Shown: positions 52,577 to 62,391 of the stretch, one piece after another
Numbering within the stretch: the first letter of the stretch is position 1
How the letters are laid out: each line of letters opens with the position of its first letter
Assembly (NCBI GenBank): GCA_903858115.1
Contig: CAIOHR010000114.1
Location: 62,001 to 126,000 of the forward strand
Length of the DNA: 64,000 nucleotides
Origin: an uncultured Pirellula sp.
GTDB taxonomy: Bacteria > Planctomycetota > Planctomycetia > Pirellulales > Pirellulaceae
Direction: 5' to 3'
The notes under the pieces: generated by a model
The model's input: only the letters and a program-made list of their open reading frames with translations
Told to the model about the DNA's origin: nothing
Databases searched by the model: none
Made by a program: the position numbers and the translations under genes

Positions 52577-53161
52577 TTATGCGTCTTTAGCCTTGGCCGT
52601 GTTCTCATATTGCGAAATACAATCAATCAACTGCCGCCGCACTTGACTCAAACGATTGTAGATCGTTTGGAGCGATTTTCCCCGAGTAACTGCGAACTCG
52701 GCGGCTGTTTGAAGCCCTTCGTAAACAACCTGGAGCATCTCCCGATCCGAGGATTTGAGCTTCTCGAAACAAGAATGCAGCGAATCTAAACGCCCATTGC
52801 CGGAAGCTAGCGACTTCGCCCGCGTCTCAGAAAGGGAATCCAGTAACTCAGCATCGAAAAACAACCGATCGCGACTAGCGACACGAATGAAGTTGCGCAC
52901 CTCATAGTATGCGATACCGCAAGCCCAGGGAAAAAAAGGACGATCCTTATCAAATTCAGCGAACTTATGCCAAAGCAAAAGGGAGCATCTTTGGAACACG
53001 TCCTCGGCATCGGCATGATTTGGCAGCAAACCCCGAACGTACGCGAAAATCCGATCGCGATCTTGAACAAACAGCTTTAGGAACAAATCGTGATCGGTCA
53101 ATTTTTGCAATCCGAATGATGGGTTTTTGAGTCCTGGAGTCGTTGTTGCTGCACTAACCAC
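52577..53161 (-). CDS. ECF-type sigma-70 factor (Rhodopirellula/Verrucomicrobium group)
   Basis: 194 residues. Region 2 is LLPNHADAEDVFQRCSLLLW with FPWACGIAYYEVRNFIR. Region 4 is REMLQVVYEGLQTAAEFAVT followed by the HTH RGKSLQTIYNRLSQVRRQL. This is the planctomycete/verrucomicrobial ECF group usually paired with FecR-like membrane proteins. Transcribed divergently from the DUF1559 gene, with 180 nt between; that interval would carry any autoregulated promoter, but none is obvious by eye. Confidence 0.9.
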   Translation of the reverse strand: MVSAATTTPGLKNPSFGLQKLTDHDLFLKLFVQDRDRIFAYVRGLLPNHADAEDVFQRCSLLLWHKFAEFDKDRPFFPWACGIAYYEVRNFIRVASRDRLFFDAELLDSLSETRAKSLASGNGRLDSLHSCFEKLKSSDREMLQVVYEGLQTAAEFAVTRGKSLQTIYNRLSQVRRQLIDCISQYENTAKAKDA

Positions 53162-53340
53162 AAGATGTCGTACAAAGGTTCAGACTTCTTACTGTGAGTT
53201 TTTCGAAAACCTAAGAGTTAGCCCCTCTTTTGGAATCTTCACGAAAATAACAGAAAGCTCGGTAAGTCGCCTAGTCCGCCATACGAATACATCGTGCAGT
53301 CTGGTTACGTCGTCATTATCCTCTCCACTCAGGGTTTGTC

Positions 53341-54342
53341 ATGGTTGTTTATCGAGTTCGTCGTCGTGGCTTTACATTGGTCGAATTACTAGTCGTCATT
53401 GCCATTATTGGAATTCTGGTCGGCTTATTGCTTCCCGCAGTTCAAGCTGCCCGAGAAGCAGCTAGACGGATGCAGTGTTCGAATAACTTGAAGCAGTTAG
53501 CACTTAGCCTTCATAACTACGAGTCGGCCCACAAACGATTTCCATCGGGGACATTTGGGATACTAAATTCGACGAGAGCTGTTGATTACGACTACAACGG
53601 CCCGAGTTGGATGCACATGATATTGCCTTACATTGAACAGGGAAATCTGTTCGACCAGATGAGCCCACAAATGTCGTCCAATGTTCCAGTCCACCTTTAC
53701 AATGGACGATTCAACGTCTTGCCGGCGTTCGTATGCCCGTCCGATCCGCAGGGCCCGAAGGTATCAACCATTACAACCCAGTGGTGGGGCAATCATGGAT
53801 TCCATGGCAATTACGCTGCTTGTGCGGGCTCGCGGGTTTTCACCCCGAATGCCGCCGTCGTTGACAATCCTGCGACCCTAGAAGATGAAACGGATGTTGC
53901 GGACTTCAATATGATCAATAGGAACGGCATGTTCTTCGCCAAATCCAGGACGAGGATAGGAGATTTATCAGACGGAACTTCCAATACGATCATGCTCGGA
54001 GAGTTGTTGGTAGTTCGTGATACAGCGCTGTCTGCAGTAGCGCAGGATTTACGGGGTGCGTATCAATTCGGACGACGGGGCGCATCGCTTTTTTCAACGC
54101 TCGAACCACCTAATACGTTCCGTGGTGACGTAGTGACCGCTTGCATTGATACTAGATGGACACCTTGCGGCGCAAGAAGCGATGTGAACATGGTAATCTT
54201 TTCCCGAAGCCAGCACACAGGTGGCGCGAACATGGCTAGAGCCGATGGGTCGGTAACTTTTGCTCCTCAGTCGGTAGATCGGATCGTTTTTCAGTCCTTA
54301 GGGACTCGAGCTCGCGGCGAAGTTGTGAATTCTGATTTCTAG
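53341..54342 (+). CDS. DUF1559 protein with type IV pilin-like N-terminus
   Basis: 333 residues. The prepilin-like start [20 protein letters not shown] is cleaved after Gly in the general family model. [20 protein letters not shown] and LKQLALSLHNYESAHKRFPS follow. The C-terminal H-x9-DG motif reads HTGGANMARADGS. These proteins are very numerous in planctomycetes; many are thought to be secreted or surface pseudopilins, function unknown. First of a plus-strand set with a lipoprotein and large secreted proteins. Confidence 0.93.
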   Translation: MVVYRVRRRGFTLVELLVVIAIIGILVGLLLPAVQAAREAARRMQCSNNLKQLALSLHNYESAHKRFPSGTFGILNSTRAVDYDYNGPSWMHMILPYIEQGNLFDQMSPQMSSNVPVHLYNGRFNVLPAFVCPSDPQGPKVSTITTQWWGNHGFHGNYAACAGSRVFTPNAAVVDNPATLEDETDVADFNMINRNGMFFAKSRTRIGDLSDGTSNTIMLGELLVVRDTALSAVAQDLRGAYQFGRRGASLFSTLEPPNTFRGDVVTACIDTRWTPCGARSDVNMVIFSRSQHTGGANMARADGSVTFAPQSVDRIVFQSLGTRARGEVVNSDF

Positions 54343-54406
54343 AGCTGCGTGTCTTGGACTGGTTCCATGTTTTTGAGATTCTTGGTTTGGCCTAGGAAGT
54401 GTTCGT

Positions 54407-54829
54407 ATGAAGAGGCTTGGTTTTTTTCTCATTTGTTTGTTCGCTTCGGGGTGCGGTTCTGGCAGGGATATCCCTGCTACTTACGAAGTAGAAGTTACGG
54501 TGAATGTTAATGGTAAGCCGTTATCGGATGGTTTCGTGACGTTTAGTCCAGTTGAACCCAATCTGCCTTCGGCGACAGGCAAGGTATCCAATGGTGTGGT
54601 CCAAAGTTTGAAAACCGCGGGAGAGTCTTCGGGCGTTGTCGCTGGTGAGCACATTGTTACTATCTATGATGATACGATGGCTCCTGGTGCAAAGAACCTC
54701 GTACCGGATCGATACTCAGGGCGAGATGGCGGCTTAGTTGCTTCGGTTAAGTCAGGTGAAAAGAATAAGTTCGAGTTTGAGTTGGTTGCAAAACCTAGCG
54801 ATCAACTCAACAAAACCTTTAGCCCCTAG
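54407..54829 (+). CDS. transthyretin-like lipoprotein
   Basis: 140 residues. Lipoprotein signal peptide with lipobox LFASGC at residue 16. The mature part is one small beta-sandwich (VEVTVNVNGKPLSDGFVTFS, then GVVAGEHIVTIYDD) of the carboxypeptidase-regulatory/transthyretin type. Such lipoproteins regularly follow DUF1559 genes in planctomycetes, and a second pair is at 60415-61708. Role unknown. Confidence 0.82.
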   Translation: MKRLGFFLICLFASGCGSGRDIPATYEVEVTVNVNGKPLSDGFVTFSPVEPNLPSATGKVSNGVVQSLKTAGESSGVVAGEHIVTIYDDTMAPGAKNLVPDRYSGRDGGLVASVKSGEKNKFEFELVAKPSDQLNKTFSP

Positions 54830-54860
54830 GAGCATAACTTAGAAGTGGAATGCGGCACCG

Positions 54861-57809
54861 ATGGAAGATAGTTTTGCAAATCGATTTGCGACACCGTTTT
54901 TGCTTTCAGTATACGTGTGCGTGCTGATTGCAACCGGTGCTAGGGGAGCCGACTCGTTGCGATCAGTACGTGTGGAAATCTGCGAGGATGGACTTTCAGA
55001 CAAAGATGTCTGGCCCGAGAAAGCTCCGAGAGCTAATGAAGCGTTTGACATTCCTGCTTTCGGTTTGGATCGTATTCCCGCTAAGTACGTCGACGATGGT
55101 GTTCGCGGGACTCGGCCCAGTCCTTCCCTAGTACGGCTTTGGGCCATGGTTGATATTCCAGCCGGCAAACATCGTATGCTCATTCGCGCTCGCAGTGCAT
55201 CGCGACTGTGGATCGATGGCAAGCTGATCGTCGAAACGCAATTCGCCCCAAAAAATGGAGGCGATGGTTCTCAGAACCCAGAACGATTAGTGCCGCTGGA
55301 TCTTGGTCAAGGCTTTCGATTTGCTCCGCGCGGCGAGTACGAAGCGTTCGCGGAGTTCGATGCGCCAGGTGGAGTGGTCGAAGTCAAGTTCGAACTGTTC
55401 GCCGGTGGACGTGAGGGTACGAAACCGCGTCGAGTCGAAGTGGGTGAGTCAGTGGTAGCGATTCAAAAAGCTGGTAGCGAATCGTGGGAGTTAATGACTC
55501 CAGATGCCGAGCAAGTGATTCCGTATACCGACCAAGATTGGAATCGGTATCGCCAAAAAGTGACTGCTATCGTCGCCGGACATAGCGAGGAACAACGTGC
55601 TTCGCATCGCGACAAGAATGCCGAGTACTGGACAGAGCGACGCCGTACCATCGATCGTTATCTAGCGACACTGCCTCATATCGCGGTACCTCCGCTGCCC
55701 GACAGATTTACAGCCAGTAATCCCATCGATCATTTCGTAGCGGCCAAGTTCGCGGAGGTTTGCAGTCAGAATCATCCGGCGACGGCTAGCAAGATCGACT
55801 TCTTTCGCGATGTTAGACCGCTCTTGGAAAGTCGATGCGCAGAGTGTCATCGAGGCGTGCACGCCAAAGGGGGATTGCGATTGGATAGCGGCAAGTTCGC
55901 AAGTCAGGGGGGAGATAGCGGCGCGGCTTACGAGCCTGGTAACGCGGAGAACAGCGAACTGTTCCGACGCGTGAGCAGCCACGATGACGGCGAGATGATG
56001 CCAACCAACGGTAAGCGGTTAGCACCGTCTGAGATTGGAGTGCTCAAGCAGTGGATCGCGGAAGGCGCACCATGGCCTCAATTGCCGTTAGTTCGCGAGA
56101 GCTTCGCTCCACCAGTCGATGATGCTGGGTTCCTTCGTCGAGCCATGCTCGATACCGTTGGTGTTCCGCCCACGTTGGAAGAGCTAAAGAGCTTTGTCGC
56201 TGATCCTTCACCCCGCAAGCGAGCCGTATTGATCGATCGGTTGCTGGAGGATGATCGTTGGGCCGATCATTGGATGCCCTTCTGGCAAGACATACTGGCC
56301 GAGAACCCGAACATCCTGAATCCAACACTCAACAATACCGGGCCGTTTCGTTGGTGGCTTTACGAATCGATGTTGGATGACGTGCCAGTCGATCGAATGG
56401 TCACGCAACTCATTCTGCAACGTGGCGGCGAGCGCGAAGGCGGGCCAGCAGGCTTCAGCATCGCGTCACAGAATGATGTCCCATTCGCGGCCAAGGGGGC
56501 GATTGTCAGCTCCGCGTTTCTGGGGGTCGATCTCAAATGCGCACGTTGTCACGATTCACCGACCGGTGAGTTCAAGCAAGAACAACTGTTTCAGTTGGGC
56601 GCGATGATCGCCGCCAATCCACTGAATGTGCCCAACACCAGCAGCGTCGACCCAGCCAAGCTTCATGCCGGTGGTCGCACTCCACTGATCGCAGTCACGC
56701 TGCAACCAGGTAGCACCGTCCAGCCCGCATGGCCATTTTCAGCGTTCGTCGAACCCGAGGCGAGTTCCGCTTTTGTACGCCGCGAGGAGGACCATCGCGA
56801 GCGACTGGCTGCGCTGATTACGGTTCCGCAGAACGAACGCTTTGCGCAAGTCGTCACCAACCGCATTTGGCAGCGCTTTATGGGACGCGGTATCGTCGAG
56901 CCGTTGGATGATTGGGAGAAGGGACAACCCACGCATCCCGAGTTGCTGCAATGGCTCTCTCGCGAGTTCGTTCGCAGTGGCTATCAGATGAAGGCCGTAG
57001 CGCGTTTGATTATGAACTCGGACGCCTACCAACGCGCCGTTGATCCGATGCTCCGCGAGCCCGACCCGTTGTACAGTGCCAGCGAGCCGCGTCGATTGAT
57101 CGCTGAACAGGTCGTAGATAGTTTGTTCGCGGTTACAGGCAAGCCCTTCCAGACCGAGCCGATGTGCTTGGATTTAAATGGTCGCAGAGAGACTGAGAAT
57201 GCACTGGATCTAGGCTTGCCACAGCGGGCTTGGATGTTAGCCTCGCTTTCGAATGAACGCGATCGACCGAGCTTGACGTTGCCACGACTGCAAGCCGTCT
57301 CGGATGTCATGTCGGCCTTGGGTTGGCGCGGAGCCCGACAAGATCCAGCCTCCACTCGCGACACTTCCCCCAATGCATTACAGCCGGCCATCATCGCCAA
57401 CGGTGTGATGAGCGTTTGGTTAACGCGATTGAGCGACGACCATGGACTGACGGAGTTGGCTTTGCAAGAGCAAACGGTGGATGCGTTAGTAGACGCAATG
57501 TTCTTGCGATTGCTTTCGCGCAGTCCGACCTCCAGTGAGCGAGAGCGATACGTATCTTGGTTAGCTGAGGGATTCAACGATCGGCGAGTCACGAGAGAAC
57601 CGGTCGAACCAGCAGCTCATGTACCACCCAAGCTGATCACTTGGAGCAATCACCTTTTGCCTGAGTCCGATCGAGCAGCCAACGAACGTATTGAAGACGC
57701 TCGAAGCGGCGACCCACCGACACTCCGATTAGAACCCACTTGGCGGGCTCGATGCGAAGATGTGATCTGGGCCCTCATCAATTCTCCGGAAATGCTGTAC
57801 CGACCATGA
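54861..57809 (+). CDS. large secreted protein: planctomycete cytochrome c plus DUF1549 and DUF1553
   Basis: 982 residues. Signal peptide, then a PA14/carbohydrate-binding-like region (about 60-200). A segment [15 protein letters not shown] resembles the beginning of DUF1549. It is followed by a c-type haem domain PSCyt1 with [20 protein letters not shown], and then the rest of DUF1549 ([20 protein letters not shown]). A second possible haem motif, CARCH, lies near residue 562, and DUF1553 near 635-780 ([20 protein letters not shown]). So the haem domain seems inserted into DUF1549. Function unknown; family members often lie beside DUF1501 proteins. Confidence 0.88.
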   Translation: MEDSFANRFATPFLLSVYVCVLIATGARGADSLRSVRVEICEDGLSDKDVWPEKAPRANEAFDIPAFGLDRIPAKYVDDGVRGTRPSPSLVRLWAMVDIPAGKHRMLIRARSASRLWIDGKLIVETQFAPKNGGDGSQNPERLVPLDLGQGFRFAPRGEYEAFAEFDAPGGVVEVKFELFAGGREGTKPRRVEVGESVVAIQKAGSESWELMTPDAEQVIPYTDQDWNRYRQKVTAIVAGHSEEQRASHRDKNAEYWTERRRTIDRYLATLPHIAVPPLPDRFTASNPIDHFVAAKFAEVCSQNHPATASKIDFFRDVRPLLESRCAECHRGVHAKGGLRLDSGKFASQGGDSGAAYEPGNAENSELFRRVSSHDDGEMMPTNGKRLAPSEIGVLKQWIAEGAPWPQLPLVRESFAPPVDDAGFLRRAMLDTVGVPPTLEELKSFVADPSPRKRAVLIDRLLEDDRWADHWMPFWQDILAENPNILNPTLNNTGPFRWWLYESMLDDVPVDRMVTQLILQRGGEREGGPAGFSIASQNDVPFAAKGAIVSSAFLGVDLKCARCHDSPTGEFKQEQLFQLGAMIAANPLNVPNTSSVDPAKLHAGGRTPLIAVTLQPGSTVQPAWPFSAFVEPEASSAFVRREEDHRERLAALITVPQNERFAQVVTNRIWQRFMGRGIVEPLDDWEKGQPTHPELLQWLSREFVRSGYQMKAVARLIMNSDAYQRAVDPMLREPDPLYSASEPRRLIAEQVVDSLFAVTGKPFQTEPMCLDLNGRRETENALDLGLPQRAWMLASLSNERDRPSLTLPRLQAVSDVMSALGWRGARQDPASTRDTSPNALQPAIIANGVMSVWLTRLSDDHGLTELALQEQTVDALVDAMFLRLLSRSPTSSERERYVSWLAEGFNDRRVTREPVEPAAHVPPKLITWSNHLLPESDRAANERIEDARSGDPPTLRLEPTWRARCEDVIWALINSPEMLYRP

Positions 57810-59197
57810 CCAAGCGCAGTTCAATGCACACTCACTCGAACATTCATTGGAACGATCATCTACAGGATCTGCATTCGATGAAACAACCAACGATAACAAC
57901 CCAACTCCATCGGCGCGATTGCTTGAAGCTGGCTGCGGGCAGCGTGACGGCCTCGCTTGCGTCGACGGTATTCGCCAAACCTGCTTTGACCAGTGAAAAA
58001 ACATCTGCTTTTAAGATGGGCAAAGCCGAGCACTGCATCTTTCTGTGGCTTGGTGGTGGCATGGCCCAGATCGACACGTTTGATCCGAAGCCTCTGGGGG
58101 ACGCAAAGACCAAGCCGTCGCGGCCGGGCAGCTACTACGCGTCGATCGATACAGCGGTCAATGGTGTGCAAGTGACCGAGCATCTGTCGCAAACCGCCAG
58201 GCTAATGGATCGATTGACCGTTTTGCGAACCGTCAATCATCGCGTGGTGGATGAGCATGCGTTTGCAACGAACTTGGTTCACACGGGCCGGATGATCAGT
58301 GGCAGCACGGTCTATCCATCGATCGGTAGCATCGTGGCTCATGAAAAAGGAGCAGTCGATCCATCGGTGCCTGCCTACATGCTGATCGGCATTCCCAACG
58401 TCAGTCGCGGCCCAGGTTTTCTCGGTGCCAAAAGCGGCTTCATCTACTTGACCGATACAGCCACAGGCCCAGCAGGATTTACGCGTCCGGCCGATGTCGA
58501 TGAAACTCGAGCCGCAGCGCGAAAATCGCTACTCGAACCGTTGCAAAGTCGCGTTCCCAGCGAGTCGACGTTAGCCGATTATCGCGCCGTTCAAGAGGAA
58601 GCACTGCGACTTGCTGGGCCAGACTTCATGAAGAACTTTGATCTGCAACGCGAGTCGTCCTCGCTTCGCCAACGATACGGCGGCGAGTTCGGGCAGCGTT
58701 GCTTGTTGGCTCGCCGATTGGTCGAAGCGGGCGTGCGCTTTATCGAAGTTTCGCACAACTTGGGCTTTGTCAATGGAACCGGTTGGGACACGCACAACGA
58801 TGGTCAACTGAACCAGCATCTGCTCATTCAAGAACTGGATACAGCCTTGGCGGCGCTGATCGCAGATTTGGAGCAACGCAAACTACTCGATAAAACGCTG
58901 ATCGTTGTCGCTACCGAGTTTGGTCGTCCGGCCGCGTTCGACAGCGGTGGTGGTCGCGGTCATCAAGGGACCGCGTTTTCGATGGTTCTGGCTGGTGGTG
59001 GACTGAATCATTGTGGTGCTTACGGAACGACCGATGACGATTCCAAGTTACCTGTTGATCATCCGGTGAGCATTCCCGACTTTCATGCCACCATTCATGC
59101 AAGTTTAGGAATCGATCCGCGTCGCGAATTGCTCGACGGCTCGCGACCGGTTCCGATTACAGACGATGGTGTTCCAATTGCGAAACTGTTCGGCTAA
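57806..59197 (+). CDS. DUF1501 protein with Tat-like signal
   Basis: 463 residues from the ATG at 57806, which overlaps the upstream stop (ATGA). The leader has [20 protein letters not shown], a twin-arginine-type signal. The body carries the DUF1501 marks [59 protein letters not shown] and [20 protein letters not shown]. The fold is sulfatase/alkaline-phosphatase-like by family knowledge. It is translationally coupled to the DUF1549/DUF1553 protein, the usual planctomycete pairing. Confidence 0.9.
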   Translation: MTKRSSMHTHSNIHWNDHLQDLHSMKQPTITTQLHRRDCLKLAAGSVTASLASTVFAKPALTSEKTSAFKMGKAEHCIFLWLGGGMAQIDTFDPKPLGDAKTKPSRPGSYYASIDTAVNGVQVTEHLSQTARLMDRLTVLRTVNHRVVDEHAFATNLVHTGRMISGSTVYPSIGSIVAHEKGAVDPSVPAYMLIGIPNVSRGPGFLGAKSGFIYLTDTATGPAGFTRPADVDETRAAARKSLLEPLQSRVPSESTLADYRAVQEEALRLAGPDFMKNFDLQRESSSLRQRYGGEFGQRCLLARRLVEAGVRFIEVSHNLGFVNGTGWDTHNDGQLNQHLLIQELDTALAALIADLEQRKLLDKTLIVVATEFGRPAAFDSGGGRGHQGTAFSMVLAGGGLNHCGAYGTTDDDSKLPVDHPVSIPDFHATIHASLGIDPRRELLDGSRPVPITDDGVPIAKLFG

Positions 59198-59397
59198 CAG
59201 ATGACATCGGATGCTCGAACATCCTTTGCAGCGATCTGTCAACGCAGCCTGGATACCGCGCAATTCGGAATAGCCTGACACTTGCGGTTTCGATAGTGGT
59301 GTGCTTATGCTTACAAGACAATAGAAAAGCATGGGGCAGTCACTATCAAGGTTCCTGTCGCAACGTTGAATCCACTCGCTCCTGACTGCAGGTTGTT

Positions 59398-59892
59398 ATG
59401 AACCCGTTTCGTTCACCTCATCTTCGAACCACTCTCGTCTGCTTGGCTTTGGCATTCGCGGCATTGTTTCTCGCTCAGTTGCCGAACGATACACGAAGCG
59501 ATTGGTTTCGGTCCCTCGTGCGGCCCGAGGTTCTACCACGCAATCTTGAGCGAAAGATTGGCTTCATTTGGACCACGATCTTCCTGCTTGCGGGTGTCGG
59601 CACCGCAGCATCGTTAGCGTCCACGCATTCGGCAAAATGGAAACAACTCCAAGTCGGCTTGATCCTCGGCGCACTCGCCCTCAACATGGGCTACACATTC
59701 ATGTTTACGCAAATGAAGAACCTTTGGTTATCGACTGGGATTGCTGCAGGGCTCGCATTATTGTTGATGGTATTGGTCGCGACGGTGGCTCGCCGTCAAA
59801 TGTGGTTGAGCCTCGCATGCCATTTGCCCCATTTGCTTTTGGTTTGTTTCGCAACGTATGTGACCGCACGCATGGCACAACTCAATGGATGA
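59398..59892 (+). CDS. TspO/MBR-family membrane protein
   Basis: 164 residues with five hydrophobic segments, the expected number. Family-like features are WFRSLVRPEVLPRNLERKIG (the WF..L..P..P loop), the Trp in FIWTTIFLLAGV, NMGYTFMFTQMKNLW and the C-terminal FATYVTARMAQLN. TspO proteins bind porphyrins and other hydrophobic ligands and influence stress responses. It sits about 200 nt after the DUF1501 gene and may be independently transcribed. Confidence 0.75.
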   Translation: MNPFRSPHLRTTLVCLALAFAALFLAQLPNDTRSDWFRSLVRPEVLPRNLERKIGFIWTTIFLLAGVGTAASLASTHSAKWKQLQVGLILGALALNMGYTFMFTQMKNLWLSTGIAAGLALLLMVLVATVARRQMWLSLACHLPHLLLVCFATYVTARMAQLNG

Positions 59893-59907
59893 TATGAGCC
59901 AATCGAT

Positions 59908-60117
59908 TTACGGAAAGTCCGGCGGTCGAATTCGCCGTTTGGATTCTTCGAGCGTCATTAAGAAGGCTCGAAGATCCGACAGATCTTCGCGATTCAACCC
60001 AAGTGGCTTGAGATGCTCTGATTTGACAGGAAATCGAAGATCGCTTTGACCCTGCGTTTGTGAATCCGAGAATATCGCTGCCGGTTGCGTGATGATTACC
60101 ACGTGGCTCGTCCGCAT
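59908..60117 (-). pseudogene. C-terminal stump of a dihaem cytochrome c peroxidase-like gene
   Basis: Only the last ~35 codons look conserved: HLKPLGLNREDLSDLRAFLM, then TLEESKRRIRPPDFP. This is the shape of the end of MauG/cytochrome c peroxidases (…LSDxEKxDLxAFLxxLT). No haem motif remains upstream, so the bulk of the gene is gone. It lies directly after another truncated gene, suggesting one deletion removed the end of one and the front of the other. Confidence 0.5.
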
Positions 60118-60142
60118 GGGATCCTAGTCGGTACCAGCACGA

Positions 60143-60286
60143 TTAATACGGTGCTAAGTTCTCGCCAAAAAACATAACTGCTTTTCCAGACGAGTCCTTG
60201 ATGAGCCATGGGAAATGAGCCCAAGCTTGGGCGTTGCTGAAGACTGAGATGACGATAGCAATGACGGTAAGTTTCGTTCTTTTCAT
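60143..60286 (-). pseudogene. N-terminal stump of a DUF4198-like secreted protein
   Basis: About 47 codons from ATG 60286: signal peptide (LTVIAIVISVFSNAQAWA), then AHFPWLIKDSSGKAVMFFGE and NLAPY before a stop. The start AHFPWL…GKAV.FFGE is typical of DUF4198 proteins linked with metal (nickel/cobalt/iron) uptake, which are normally over 200 residues. The stop comes shortly before the peroxidase stump, as expected if one deletion joined the two. Confidence 0.5.
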
Positions 60287-60414
60287 GGTTTGGTATCTCC
60301 GGTTATTGAATGGGTTATTCGTTGACGATAAATTTGGGTTGGAGTCGAGCGAATCAAGAAATACCAATGCAATCAAAGGCTATCTGCGACTTGATCCACT
60401 CAAACGATTCTTGA

Positions 60415-60831
60415 CTATTTGCTTTGGAGCACTAAGTCAAACTTCTGATTTGGTGACGTAACCGAGACGGTCAGATCACTCGTTGAACGGTAACGAGCCG
60501 GAATCCTAAGCTGATTCAGCGCCTTTCTGGGATCCTTTGCTTTGCGTTCTTCATACTCTTCCAGGTCAGGTTGGTTCTCCATGACAATCACGGCATATTC
60601 ACCCTCTGCTAGTCCGACCTCGTCTTTCAATGAGAATTCCCCGCGAGAGACAATCGCAGTCGATCCGAGATTCGAACCGCCATCCTTGGACTGGAAGACC
60701 AACAAACAGTTTTCGATGGGCTTGCCATCGATACTCACAGTTCCGGAAACAGACAAACGCTTGATGTCTGCCGAGCATCCTACCGAAAGCACGAGTAACG
60801 CGAGCAGGGTTGAATTAGTTACCCGCATCAT
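60415..60831 (-). CDS. transthyretin-like lipoprotein, second copy
   Basis: 138 residues with lipobox LSVGC near residue 19. The mature part carries a beta-sandwich ([20 protein letters not shown]) and [18 protein letters not shown]. Similar in layout to the lipoprotein at 54407-54829. It overlaps the DUF1559 gene at 60815-60831 and was followed by the DUF4198-like gene, now a stump. Confidence 0.8.
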   Translation of the reverse strand: MMRVTNSTLLALLVLSVGCSADIKRLSVSGTVSIDGKPIENCLLVFQSKDGGSNLGSTAIVSRGEFSLKDEVGLAEGEYAVIVMENQPDLEEYEERKAKDPRKALNQLRIPARYRSTSDLTVSVTSPNQKFDLVLQSK

Positions 60832-61708
60832 TCAGCACCTCACCCGATGCTCGCGTTGAAATCGCAGTCACAGTTCGGACATCCGTATTGTTGGATAAGA
60901 ACCTAACACTACCATCCATAAACAAAAAGTTGATGCCACCCGTGTGCTGGCTGGTGTATCCTCCCGTGATCGAAACCCGCGGTGCGTTGAGCGGAAAGCG
61001 TGTCGTACCTAAACCAACTCGTGGATAGCCCACGATCCAACGAGCACCTCCCCAACGAACGGTTCCACCAAATGGAGCTTGGACCGAGGCCGCCCATCGA
61101 TACTCTGGAAAATCATAAGTCGTCTCACCCACTGCCAACGTGTTAGAAGTGCCGTCTACGATCTCCCGAAACCCGATAAAGTCGTTTCGGAACGCACCGC
61201 CCCACAGTACCGGGAACATCCCATCGGACTGTGCCATATATTGATTCGTCCCCTCGTTGAGCAGATAGGTTGAAGGCCCGCCAATTTCAGCCGGGGCTCC
61301 GCTTGCGCTCCTCGCAGGAGATGGCACTTCGCGCGGAATGTTGGCGGAGGGGCACAAGTATGTTGGAACCCTCAATGCAGATACTGCCGCAACCTGTGGC
61401 TGTGTATAGTACAAACTGAAGTCGTATTGGTTGTAGATGTTTCCTTGTTCCAAATGAGGCAGGATGCCGGCAAACCCACTGACGAAATTGCTTCTAATCG
61501 AACCTGGTGGAAATCTTCTGTAGCTTGACTCGTAATTGTGAAGCCCCAAACCGATTTGCTTCATGTTGTTGCTGCACTGCATGCGCCGAGCAGATTCTCG
61601 TGCCGCTTGCACCGCAGGCAACAACAGCCCAACCAAAATGCCGATAATGGCAATGACCACCAGAAGCTCTACCAAAGTAAAACCAAGACGAAACGCCGAT
61701 CGACGCAT
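60815..61708 (-). CDS. DUF1559 protein, second copy
   Basis: 297 residues. N-terminus [20 protein letters not shown], then [20 protein letters not shown] and [18 protein letters not shown]. The H-x9-DG motif reads [13 protein letters not shown]. Same family as 53341-54342, but on the minus strand. First gene of a minus-strand unit with the lipoprotein and two gene stumps. A 16-bp palindrome lies about 27 nt in front of its start. Confidence 0.93.
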   Translation of the reverse strand: MRRSAFRLGFTLVELLVVIAIIGILVGLLLPAVQAARESARRMQCSNNMKQIGLGLHNYESSYRRFPPGSIRSNFVSGFAGILPHLEQGNIYNQYDFSLYYTQPQVAAVSALRVPTYLCPSANIPREVPSPARSASGAPAEIGGPSTYLLNEGTNQYMAQSDGMFPVLWGGAFRNDFIGFREIVDGTSNTLAVGETTYDFPEYRWAASVQAPFGGTVRWGGARWIVGYPRVGLGTTRFPLNAPRVSITGGYTSQHTGGINFLFMDGSVRFLSNNTDVRTVTAISTRASGEVLNDAGN

Positions 61709-61734
61709 AGTGTTCTCCCATGCCCAAAGAAGGT

Positions 61735-61750
61735 AATTGACAGGTCAATT
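61735..61750. promoter_or_regulatory. palindrome in front of the second DUF1559 gene
   Basis: Perfect inverted repeat AATTGAC-AG-GTCAATT, 27 nt upstream of the ATG. Likely an operator or a leader hairpin; the regulator is unknown. Confidence 0.5.
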
Positions 61751-61819
61751 CCTGGCTGCCTGGCTCGCTACTCGCACGAAAGTGTGCATTGGCTGGGTTG
61801 CTAACGAAACCGCATGCTA

Positions 61820-61836
61820 TTGAGATGCAGTCTCAA
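61820..61836. promoter_or_regulatory. candidate Fur-family box
   Basis: TTGAGA-TGCAG-TCTCAA, a perfect 6-5-6 palindrome, has the half-sites and spacing of Fur boxes (TTGAGAATGATTCTCAA type). It lies in the divergent interval, 112 nt before the DUF1559 start and 83 nt before the ArsR promoter. The lost DUF4198 gene of the DUF1559 unit would fit metal control. Confidence 0.5.
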
Positions 61837-61902
61837 CATGATATGCCTGGACGCACCTTGATCAAGGGGAGGAAACGGAATTTTCTAGTATCCAAACTTC
61901 AC

Positions 61903-61959
61903 TTGACGAAACGCTCAAGTGTCCTATACTCCATGGACGATCAATCATTCGGTTGATCG
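61903..61959 (+). promoter_or_regulatory. promoter and operator of the arsR gene
   Basis: -35 TTGACG (61903-61908), 16-nt spacer, -10 TATACT (61925-61930). The transcription start would fall near 61937. Immediately there lies the inverted repeat CGATCAA (61938-61944) / TTGATCG (61953-61959), the expected place for ArsR-type autorepression. Confidence 0.7.
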
Positions 61960-61984
61960 ATTGATTTATCAAGTAAGGTGTCGT

Positions 61985-62350
61985 GTGAGCCTAAACGATG
62001 AGGAAGAGCCGGGATGTGTGGGCGAAAAGCATGAAAGTGCTATTTCGGTCGTACAGCCTGCCGACGAAAAGATTTGCGCCCGAGCTGCGGGTATTTTCCG
62101 CGCGCTGGGCGATTTGAGTCGACTTCGCCTTCTTTCGTTGCTGGCACAACGTGAGATGTGCGTTACGGAATTGACCGAGTGCCTTGAAGACAATTTGGCT
62201 GCTATATCGCAGCGTCTGAAGCTGCTGCGATCAGAACGTATCGTCGCAACACGGCGGCAAGGGAAACACATCTTTTATCGATTAGCCGACAGCCATGTCG
62301 CCCATTTGATCGCCAATGGACTAGCTCATGGCGAGGAGCCTGACGAGTAA
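61985..62350 (+). CDS. ArsR/SmtB-family metal-sensing repressor
   Basis: About 121 residues from the GTG at 61985 with AAGG 8 nt upstream; an ATG at 61919 lies inside the promoter and is rejected. Winged-helix core IFRALGDLSRLRLLSLLAQR, then CVTELTECLEDNLAAISQRL. The C-terminal helix DSHVAHLIANGLAHGEE fits the SmtB alpha-5 zinc-site pattern D-x-H-x10-H-x2-E exactly. The alpha-3 region has the Cys of the ELCVxDL box (EMCVTEL). Zinc is the most likely inducer. It precedes a histidine-rich protein gene by 41 nt. Confidence 0.88.
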   Translation: MSLNDEEEPGCVGEKHESAISVVQPADEKICARAAGIFRALGDLSRLRLLSLLAQREMCVTELTECLEDNLAAISQRLKLLRSERIVATRRQGKHIFYRLADSHVAHLIANGLAHGEEPDE

Positions 62351-62391
62351 CCTTATATTTCTACAACCACCCATTTTTTCAGGAGAGCAGT

